From positions 1 to 5,605 of the forward strand of contig JAHECJ010000182.1 of NCBI GenBank assembly GCA_024641805.1: a stretch of 5,605 nt of DNA. Direction: 5' to 3'. Of this stretch, positions 1 to 4,616 are shown in pieces; positions within the stretch are counted from its first letter, which is position 1, and every line of letters begins with the position of its first letter. The notes beneath the pieces are model-generated. The model made no database searches, was not told the origin of the DNA, and was given only the letters and a program-made list of their open reading frames with translations. The stretch comes from Desulfococcus sp. GTDB taxonomy: Bacteria; Desulfobacterota; Desulfobacteria; Desulfobacterales; Desulfosalsimonadaceae. The position numbers were made by a program, and so were the translations under genes.

Positions 1-375
1 TTCCTCGCCTCTTTTGCCTTCTCTTTTTAATGGAGACGTCACCCGTGAGGGATTATACAGATATTGAAGCCCGGCGATGCCCATGGGGCATAGGCTGCCT
101 TTGTTAACCGGGTAGTCCTTGGACCCTTCAATTTTAACCGGGCGGTTGTTAACCATGCGGACAGTGATGCCGCAGCCGCCGGGGCAAAGGGTACAGACGG
201 ATTGTTTGTATGAAACCGCACCGTCTGTCGGAACAGGAGTCCACGGCCAGTTCTGTGTCCAAATTGCCGCATCATCCATCAGTTTCCAGGGGGCCGGTGT
301 CAGCATTGAACCGGCGGCTCCCCCGAGCACAAGTGCCGTTCCGTATGACAGAAAACTTCTTCGATCAATTTTCAT
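1..375 (-). CDS. qrcB: QrcB, molybdopterin-oxidoreductase-like subunit of menaquinone reductase (N-terminal part, cut by window edge)
   Basis: Only the first 125 codons are present; the frame is open to base 1 and continues beyond the window. The N-terminus has a twin-arginine (Tat) signal: D-R-R-S-F-L at residues 4-9, followed by a hydrophobic stretch to about residue 26, which predicts export of the folded protein. A [4Fe-4S] motif of the molybdopterin oxidoreductase family follows: Cys61-x2-Cys64-x3-Cys68-x27-Cys96, in CTLCPGGCG and SLCPMG contexts. The start ATG has an AGGA seven bases upstream. The gene lies 62 bp downstream of the multiheme cytochrome gene qrcA, the order known for qrcABCD of sulfate reducers. 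In that family QrcB is related to complex iron-sulfur molybdoenzymes, but the purified Desulfovibrio complex was reported to lack molybdenum. It acts in the periplasm, passing electrons from QrcA toward QrcC/QrcD and menaquinone. The visible part alone cannot exclude another molybdopterin family member; the qrc context makes QrcB much the likeliest. Confidence 0.88.
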   Translation of the reverse strand, partial: MKIDRRSFLSYGTALVLGGAAGSMLTPAPWKLMDDAAIWTQNWPWTPVPTDGAVSYKQSVCTLCPGGCGITVRMVNNRPVKIEGSKDYPVNKGSLCPMGIAGLQYLYNPSRVTSPLKREGKRGEE

Positions 376-437
376 GGAATCATCCTCGCAAGGTATATCA
401 AAAACGATTTAAAACCATTTATCCGTTTTAATCAGAT

Positions 438-1133
438 TTATTTGTGGCATTGAAAGCATGCCCCTTTATGCCCGGTTTCTTCTAAATGGCACTTGGCGCA
501 GTCGTTCATTTTCATGGTCATGGGGGCGCCCGGCTCCGGTTTTCCTAAACGTGAAATACTTTGGCCCCAGATGTCTCTGCTGTATCCGGTCAGCCGGTTT
601 TCCTCGTAAACCCGGGTATGCTCTGAAGTTCCGATATCGCCATGGCAGCTTTCGCAGGACATGCCCGCGCCGATGACATGGGCGGCATGGGAGAAGAAAA
701 CGCAGTCCGGTTGTCTGGAGTGATTGAGCCAGGGGACTTCGATGCCGGGGGTCACATATTCATCAACGAATTTGATTTCTTCCGGGTTGTCGGTCTGAGC
801 GGATTCATGACAGTCGATGCAGCTGCTTAATTCCGGCATTCCGGCAAAACTGCCGTCCTCCCGGAAAAAATGGCAGGAATTGCATCCATCGGAAACTATG
901 TCCAGGTGAACAGCATGATTGAAGTCAATGGGCTGGTTTTTTTGGGAATAGAGTAACTCTGGAAACAGGATCCAGCCGGTAAGGAGACTTCCCGCAAAGC
1001 CGATCATGAAAAACAGAAAAAAAGCCCATCCGGATGATCTTGAAGAGGAACAGTTGTTTGATCCCGGTTCATGATTGACCGGATCCGGCGCAGCCTCAGC
1101 TGAAACTGTCTGGTTGTGGTCTGTGCTACTCAT
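438..1133 (-). CDS. qrcA: QrcA, membrane-anchored multiheme cytochrome c of the menaquinone reductase (Qrc) complex
   Basis: This 231-residue protein has a polar Ser/Asn-rich cytoplasmic N-terminus (about 1-35), one membrane segment (about 36-58) that acts as an uncleaved anchor, and a periplasmic heme domain. Five canonical CxxCH motifs start at Cys84, Cys105, Cys160, Cys212 and Cys226. Extra histidines at 73, 76, 138, 149, 152 and 222 are candidate distal heme ligands; the FSHAAHV stretch (147-153) is typical of the cytochrome subunits of Qrc and alternative complex III (ActA). An unpaired Cys144 just before it does not fit a CxxCH motif. The start ATG is supported by GGAG five bases upstream. 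The gene is followed by qrcB, which supports naming it QrcA rather than ActA. In Desulfovibrio this subunit receives electrons from type I cytochrome c3, reduced by periplasmic hydrogenases and formate dehydrogenases, and feeds them into menaquinone reduction. The family role is established; for this gene it is inferred from sequence and context. Confidence 0.9.
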   Translation of the reverse strand: MSSTDHNQTVSAEAAPDPVNHEPGSNNCSSSRSSGWAFFLFFMIGFAGSLLTGWILFPELLYSQKNQPIDFNHAVHLDIVSDGCNSCHFFREDGSFAGMPELSSCIDCHESAQTDNPEEIKFVDEYVTPGIEVPWLNHSRQPDCVFFSHAAHVIGAGMSCESCHGDIGTSEHTRVYEENRLTGYSRDIWGQSISRLGKPEPGAPMTMKMNDCAKCHLEETGHKGACFQCHK

Positions 1134-1287
1134 GTAAACTCCGTCAAATCTATAGAGGTTAGTCGTATAACACCCGCTTAGACCGTGTTAAACAGGGCGT
1201 TTTTAGGAAAATAGTTTGTTGAAATATTTATCTATTCAAAAAAAAAATGGATATCGATTTTGGGCTGACTTGTCAATAAAAAATACA
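1134..1287 (-). promoter_or_regulatory. ccsA-qrcA intergenic gap with candidate qrc promoter
   Basis: This 154-bp AT-rich gap is much wider than the 17 bp between resB and ccsA, so qrcA may have its own promoter. On the minus strand a perfect TTGACA lies at 1276-1271, but 17 bp downstream the -10 is only TATCCA (1253-1248). A second pair nearer the gene is TTAACA (1191-1186), 16 bp, then TATACG (1169-1164). Neither is strong, and no start site is proven. A run of ten T on the minus strand (1247-1238) is not preceded by a GC-rich stem, so I do not call it a terminator; read-through from ccsA into qrcA remains possible. Confidence 0.3.
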
Positions 1288-2118
1288 TTACTGGTAACTG
1301 TGCAGGCCCGGTAGAAGGTTCACGCCGAAGTAGGTAAAAATCACGGCAAAAAAACCGAGACAGGACAATATGGCGATTTTTTTCCCTTGCCAGCCGCGCA
1401 TCAAACGGGCATGCAGAAGCGTGGCATAGATCAGCCAGGTGATCAAAGACCAGGTCTCCTTCGGATCCCATCCCCAGTATCTGCCCCAGGCCTGATTGGC
1501 CCAGACCGCCCCGGTAATGATCCCGACGGTTAAAAACAGGAAGCCGAACATGACCATCTGGTGGGTCAGATCGTCCAGCGTGTCAAAATCGGGTATGCGG
1601 CTGAGAATGTCTGACCCCTGGCGGTTGCCCGAGGACTTGAGCAGAAACATGACGCTGACGCCAAAGGCGATGGCAAACGCAGAATACCCGATAAAGCAGG
1701 TCATAACGTGCGCGATCAGCCAGTTGCTCTGCAACGCAGGAATCAGTGGTTGGATGGCATTATCGATTTTCGGCAGGGAGGCATAGGCCATGACCAGAAA
1801 CGGAATGGGGCTGGCGACCACACCGATAAACTGGATCTTGTACCGGTAGCCGATAAAGAGATGGATCAGCGCAATGGCCATGGCGAAAAAGATCAGGGAT
1901 TCATACAGGTTGGATAACGGGGCATGTCCGATCCCCATCTGGTATGATTCCACCCACCGGAGAATAATACCGGCCAAATTGCCTAAAGCGCCGACGATTG
2001 TGGCTGCTGTTGCCAGTTTGCCGGGGAGCGTTTTTTTAAAAATCCATGAAAAGACATACAGGATTGCTGCGAATCCATAAACAAATGTTATGATGGAAAA
2101 TATTTCTGAACTTGACAT
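1288..2118 (-). CDS. ccsA: CcsA/ResC, WWD-domain subunit of System II cytochrome c synthetase (named CcsB in some databases)
   Basis: This 276-residue polytopic membrane protein has about eight hydrophobic segments (roughly 5-26, 35-54, 73-91, 95-113, 133-160, 187-205, 223-240, 247-268). The heme-handling WWD signature of the CcmC/CcmF/CcsA superfamily is intact at 211-222 (W211, W215, W217, D218, in the form WGRYWGWDPKET). By spacing and context, His137 (LIAHV) and His273 (GLHSY) match the periplasmic heme-ligand histidines of the family, and His236 (LLHARL) matches the transmembrane histidine. The HAPLSNLYES block at 65-74 is also typical. With ResB it exports heme and attaches it to CxxCH motifs of secreted apocytochromes. 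The start ATG has AGGA five bases upstream and lies 17 bp after resB, so the two are surely cotranscribed. The length is normal for the family. Naming is confusing: the WWD protein is CcsA or ResC in the literature and CcsB in some annotation systems. Confidence 0.95.
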   Translation of the reverse strand: MSSSEIFSIITFVYGFAAILYVFSWIFKKTLPGKLATAATIVGALGNLAGIILRWVESYQMGIGHAPLSNLYESLIFFAMAIALIHLFIGYRYKIQFIGVVASPIPFLVMAYASLPKIDNAIQPLIPALQSNWLIAHVMTCFIGYSAFAIAFGVSVMFLLKSSGNRQGSDILSRIPDFDTLDDLTHQMVMFGFLFLTVGIITGAVWANQAWGRYWGWDPKETWSLITWLIYATLLHARLMRGWQGKKIAILSCLGFFAVIFTYFGVNLLPGLHSYQ

Positions 2119-2135
2119 ATCGATCCTTTTTTTAA

Positions 2136-3506
2136 CTAAGTGAGTCTTTTTAGATGGTTGGACAGTCTTCGGATGGCTGCATTCATGCCGGGTCTGTTTT
2201 TCCCGGAAATCCCAGCGGCTGTTACCGTTGTTTTACCGCCGGCCGTGCTGATTTCGACACAAATTTTTTGATGAAACATGAAGAATGTGACATAGCATCC
2301 GATGATCATAATTAAAAAGCCGGCGTAAACCAGGGGGACACCTGGATCTTTGGTCACCTGAAGGCCGGTGTAATATTTGAAATTCGCATCTGAGATGGAA
2401 ATGATGAAATCTCCCTGGCGCATCATGTCAAATCGGGGAAAATCCGCCGGGATGATGATATGCTTCGGCTCTCCTTCTTTGGGGATCATGGAGCATAAAA
2501 AGGTATTTGAAAGATTGACCCCCCGGAATGAAAAATTGGCCCTGAAATCCTCAACGGTAAACGTCCCTGAATTGCCCGGCATCTCGATGGGCGAGTTCAT
2601 GGTCGCCTCCTTTTTATATACAAGTCCCGAATCTTTTTCAGTAAACGTGACGGTCAGCTTCGTTGCCGGCATTTTGCCGTAACTGGACTGAAAAATATTA
2701 ATACCTTCAAAGCGAAGGGGATGGTTCACCAGAATGTCTTTTTTTACAATAGGTTGATTGTCTTTAATAATAGACAGACTGGAGCGGTATTCTTTTGGCA
2801 TGCCGGATTCATAGAGGGTGAAATTAAAATCATCGCATTTAATGGCAAAATCCAGTTTTTTTTGCGATTCATTGTCCCTCAGGAAAACACTGTCAGTCGA
2901 TTCCCCTTCAGGAATGTTTACATACCCGTCAAACCCGAAGATAGATCCCACCAGGCTGCCGGCGACGAGGAGTATGATGCTCAGGTGGACCCCATAAACG
3001 CCCAGGCGGGTCCAGCGGCCCTTTTCCCCGAAAAGGCAGTAGCCGTTTTCCGAGGATTCCACCGTAAATTTTCCGAACCGTTTGGACAGCCAGGAGACGT
3101 AGGTATTTTTTAATTCTTCGGGAGAGACGGTTGCCGGCCATTCCAGCCGGTTTTTGGCTTTTCGGAATTGGTTGATTTTAAAATTCGGCTTTTTGGGGAA
3201 AATGATTTTCCAGGTTGAGGACAGCCGGTTGATGGAACAGACAATGATGTTGATCGTCAGCATGCACAAAAGAGACCGGAACCACCAGGAATGGTACATG
3301 TCAAAGATATCCAGCATATTGAATATCCTGAACCAGGTGTCACCGAATTTCTGGTGGTAAAGCATGAGACTTTCATTCTGCGGAATGATGGTGCCGATAA
3401 CGGAGGTCATTGCCAGGGATAAAAGAATGACCACGGACAGCTTGACTGAAGCAAAGAAACTCCACACTTTTTGTGTAAAGCCGTCAGGATTGGATGATTT
3501 TGTCAT
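2136..3506 (-). CDS. resB: ResB-family cytochrome c biogenesis protein (System II, partner of CcsA)
   Basis: This 456-residue membrane protein has the ResB/Ccs1 layout: two N-terminal membrane segments (about 21-41 and 73-91), a cytoplasmic stretch, a third segment (about 167-191), a large periplasmic domain (about 192-387) and a final segment (about 389-411) with a short cytoplasmic tail. Recognisable family blocks are SVIGTIIPQNE (35-45), DMYHSWWFRSLL (69-80), GYVNIPEG (194-201), NHPLRFEGINIFQSSYG (261-277) and KDPGVPLVYAGF (386-397). His72 in the YHSWWF block matches the membrane histidine thought to bind heme during transport. ResB and CcsA together form the System II synthetase, which holds reduced heme and presents the apocytochrome. 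This is the first gene of the minus-strand block. The Shine-Dalgarno is weak (AGG, eight bases before the ATG). No fusion to CcsA is present; the genes are separate, unlike in epsilonproteobacteria such as Helicobacter. Confidence 0.95.
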   Translation of the reverse strand: MTKSSNPDGFTQKVWSFFASVKLSVVILLSLAMTSVIGTIIPQNESLMLYHQKFGDTWFRIFNMLDIFDMYHSWWFRSLLCMLTINIIVCSINRLSSTWKIIFPKKPNFKINQFRKAKNRLEWPATVSPEELKNTYVSWLSKRFGKFTVESSENGYCLFGEKGRWTRLGVYGVHLSIILLVAGSLVGSIFGFDGYVNIPEGESTDSVFLRDNESQKKLDFAIKCDDFNFTLYESGMPKEYRSSLSIIKDNQPIVKKDILVNHPLRFEGINIFQSSYGKMPATKLTVTFTEKDSGLVYKKEATMNSPIEMPGNSGTFTVEDFRANFSFRGVNLSNTFLCSMIPKEGEPKHIIIPADFPRFDMMRQGDFIISISDANFKYYTGLQVTKDPGVPLVYAGFLIMIIGCYVTFFMFHQKICVEISTAGGKTTVTAAGISGKNRPGMNAAIRRLSNHLKRLT

Positions 3507-3529
3507 TATATTAACCTATTATAATTTTA

Positions 3530-3558
3530 TTGTTAAAAACGGTTTTTATTAATAACAA
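3530..3558. repeat. AT-rich imperfect dyad upstream of resB
   Basis: Arms TAAAAAC (3534-3540) and GTTTTTA (3542-3548) are perfect inverted copies around one central base. Outer arms TTGTTA (3530-3535) and TAACAA (3553-3558) extend the symmetry imperfectly, and TTATTAATAA (3546-3555) is itself a palindrome. It ends about 24 bp upstream of the resB ATG, where an operator for the leftward operon could sit. AT-rich DNA makes such symmetry by chance fairly often, so a regulatory role is only a suggestion. Confidence 0.3.
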
Positions 3559-3742
3559 ATAATTTTTATGCAGGCAAACATTATCATATAAACAGGTGGC
3601 TGGTATCGTGGGAAAATCTGGACATCAATCAGAAAATCAATAAGTTTGGTCGTGGTGACAAGATTTTTGGGTGACGGTATCGGTTCAAAATGATATGGAA
3701 AACACCGTCTGTAAATTTTTTATGTTCAGCTGATCGAATGCC

Positions 3743-3771
3743 TTGCGAATTAATATTATTTTTCATATCCT
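3743..3771 (+). promoter_or_regulatory. Candidate sigma70-like promoter upstream of lpoB
   Basis: TTGCGA (3743-3748) and TATCCT (3766-3771) are separated by 17 bp of AT-rich DNA; each matches the consensus at four of six positions. A start near 3778 would place the GTTTGCA dyad (3792-3808) in the early transcript, a position suited to a repressor. An alternative -10, TATAAC (3837-3842), lies nearer the gene but has no recognisable -35. Confidence 0.3.
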
Positions 3772-3791
3772 AAGCAGGATTCACGGGAGCC

Positions 3792-3808
3792 GTTTGCAAA
3801 CTGCAAAC
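3792..3808. promoter_or_regulatory. Perfect 17-bp dyad, possible operator of the lpoB operon
   Basis: GTTTGCA and TGCAAAC are exact inverted copies separated by AAC. The first ten bases, GTTTGCAAAC, are also a palindrome, so two overlapping symmetric sites are present. The dyad lies 60 bp upstream of the lpoB start codon, where a transcription factor could act; relative to the TATAAC alternative -10 (3837-3842) its centre would be near -49. The stem is short for a terminator and no T-run follows. The binding protein is unknown. Confidence 0.4.
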
Positions 3809-3836
3809 ATAAATCGCACCAATGCGGATTGTTCAA

Positions 3837-3842
3837 TATAAC
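3837..3842 (+). promoter_or_regulatory. Alternative -10 element (TATAAC) for lpoB
   Basis: TATAAC matches the sigma70 -10 at five of six positions and would start transcription near 3849, just ahead of the ribosome binding site. No -35 is visible at the right distance, so this promoter would need an activator; the dyad centred at 3800 is a candidate site. Confidence 0.22.
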
Positions 3843-3855
3843 CAAACTGATTTAA

Positions 3856-3862
3856 AAGGAGG
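3856..3862 (+). promoter_or_regulatory. Strong Shine-Dalgarno of lpoB
   Basis: AAGGAGG is a near-perfect ribosome binding site six bases before ATG 3869. It fixes this ATG as the start rather than the in-frame ATG at 3890, which has no comparable site. Confidence 0.85.
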
Positions 3863-3868
3863 AAACAT

Positions 3869-4489
3869 ATGTTCCGGGATTTTTTGAAAATGAATGTTTT
3901 TTGGGTGTCAGCGGCAATGATCATGTGGATGATGGCCGGCTGCAGCGCAACCACCCGGGATATTTCTCCGGACGAGGTCATCCACTATGATGAAGGTTAT
4001 GATTTTTCCGATAAAAAGGCCATCGTCGGCACACTGGTATCATCGCTGGTCAACAAACGACCGCTGGTGGCACGTGATGACCGGCCGGTAATCATTGTGT
4101 ACGGCGTTGCCAACCGTACCTCAGAGCACATCGAAACCAGTGGTATCACCGATGATATCCGGCAGGAAATCCTTCAATCCGGAAAAGCCCGGTTTGTCAA
4201 CAAAGTCCAGCGGGACAGTATCCAAAGTGAATCCGATTATCAGTATGGCGGAAATGTCAGCGCCGAGACCCGGCTTCAGCGGGCAAAACAGGTGGGCGCC
4301 GAGTACATGCTGACCGGAACCCTCAGGTCCATCGAAAAGAAGGAGCCCAAGCAGATGCGCCTGAAGAAGAAAACCCTTCAGTATTACAGCCTGACCCTGG
4401 AGCTGACCGATTTGCAGACCGGCCTCATCGAATGGACCGACAGCGCGGAAATCGTCCGTGAATCCTCAAAACCGTTTATCGGCTGGTAA
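3869..4489 (+). CDS. lpoB: LpoB-family lipoprotein, penicillin-binding protein activator
   Basis: This 206-residue protein has a lipoprotein signal peptide with lipobox M-A-G-C and lipidated Cys25. A short linker leads to the LpoB/COG3417 domain (about 45-206). Family blocks are visible: PVIIVYGVANRTSEHIET (73-90), ITDDIRQEILQSGKARFVN (92-110), GAEYMLTGTLRSIEK (143-157), the LTDLQTGLIEW strand (180-190) and the terminal GW. In enterobacteria LpoB is an outer-membrane lipoprotein that reaches through the peptidoglycan and stimulates PBP1B. The long Pro-rich linker of the E. coli protein is not seen here. Whether a PBP1B-type partner exists in this organism cannot be judged from the window. The gene is first in a plus-strand operon, with a strong Shine-Dalgarno, and is followed by a COG3014 TPR lipoprotein, a neighbour pair seen in other proteobacteria. 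The family assignment is firm; the exact role outside enterobacteria is inferred. Confidence 0.92.
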   Translation: MFRDFLKMNVFWVSAAMIMWMMAGCSATTRDISPDEVIHYDEGYDFSDKKAIVGTLVSSLVNKRPLVARDDRPVIIVYGVANRTSEHIETSGITDDIRQEILQSGKARFVNKVQRDSIQSESDYQYGGNVSAETRLQRAKQVGAEYMLTGTLRSIEKKEPKQMRLKKKTLQYYSLTLELTDLQTGLIEWTDSAEIVRESSKPFIGW

Positions 4490-4616
4490 ACAGGGAATCG
4501 GTTATCTGTTTCTTTTGGCTCTTTTTTTTCTGTTTCATACCGGCTGCGGCAGGGTATCAGCTGCCGCAGCCGGGAAACGGAAAAATATTCGATACCTCAC
4601 GGAAATGAATCAATGA
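4458..4616 (+). CDS. Candidate small lipoprotein (52 residues), unrecognised
   Basis: A GTG-initiated frame starts 32 bp inside the end of lpoB and stops at TGA 4614-4616, overlapping the next gene's ATG (4613-4615) in an ATGA junction. GGAA lies seven bases before the GTG. The product has a short basic start, a hydrophobic segment GYLFLLALFFLFHTGC (residues 15-30) ending in a lipobox-like HTGC with Cys30, then a 23-residue basic mature part rich in Ala, Lys and Arg. The lipobox fits only loosely, because His at -3 is unusual. The ATGA overlap, the plausible ribosome binding site and the position between two lipoprotein genes favour a real gene. Against it, the hydrophobic segment comes from a T-rich tract that would give such residues by chance, and half of the mature part is encoded by the arms of a long hairpin. 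I do not recognise a family. Confidence 0.4.
   Translation: MNPQNRLSAGKQGIGYLFLLALFFLFHTGCGRVSAAAAGKRKNIRYLTEMNQ
4525..4585 (+). repeat. Long stem-loop between lpoB and the TPR lipoprotein gene
   Basis: CCGGCTGCGGCAG (4540-4552) and CTGCCGCAGCCGG (4561-4573) form a perfect 13-bp GC-rich stem with an eight-base loop. After a three-base bulge (ATA, 4537-4539) pairing continues: GTTTC with GAAAC (4532-4536 with 4574-4578), then TTTTTCT with GGAAAAA, including one G-U pair (4525-4531 with 4579-4585). That makes about 25 pairs. No U-run follows the stem on either strand, so it is not a standard intrinsic terminator. It could stabilise the upstream lpoB mRNA, partly stop transcription, or couple translation of the neighbouring genes. 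Confidence 0.85.

Larger units (their letters stand above)
3507..3868. other. Divergent intergenic region between resB (minus) and lpoB (plus)
   Basis: This 362-bp AT-rich stretch must hold the promoters for both the leftward cytochrome genes and the rightward lipoprotein genes. I see no credible coding frame or RNA gene in it. It contains two dyads, listed separately, and several weak promoter-like elements. For resB, a TATAAT on the minus strand (3523-3518) lies so close to the start codon that the transcript would lack the ribosome binding site, so it is probably not the main -10. A TTGTCA (3661-3656, minus strand) has only a poor -10 partner. The resB promoter therefore stays unassigned. 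Confidence 0.6.

Noticed and set aside
119..412. 97-codon plus-strand frame opposite the start of qrcB
   Set aside because: The opposite strand encodes an unmistakable Tat signal and four-cysteine iron-sulfur motif, so this frame is a by-product.
376..437. AAAACG/CGTTTT inverted repeat between qrcA and qrcB
   Set aside because: Short, AT-rich and with a 17-base loop. A terminator inside the qrc operon is not expected.
1164..1205. ACGCCC/GGGTGT stem in the ccsA-qrcA gap with T-rich flank on the plus strand
   Set aside because: The stem is six pairs with a G-U and a long loop, and the T-run lies on the strand that carries no gene here.
2721..3113. 130-codon open frame on the plus strand opposite resB
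   Set aside because: It lies wholly antisense to a clearly conserved resB coding region, has no recognisable domain and no good ribosome binding site. It is a shadow of the real gene.
3673..3722. GACGGT ... ACCGTC inverted repeat followed by a T-run, terminator-like on the plus strand
   Set aside because: The stem has only six pairs with a loop of about 25 bases, and no plus-strand gene lies upstream within the window.
3781..3981. 66-codon minus-strand frame at the lpoB start
   Set aside because: It covers the lpoB ribosome binding site and signal peptide in antisense, and its product resembles no family I know.
4525..4585. The long hairpin as an intrinsic terminator of lpoB
   Set aside because: The stem is strong, but it is followed by GAAACGGAAAAA rather than a U-run, and the minus strand also lacks a U-run after the stem.
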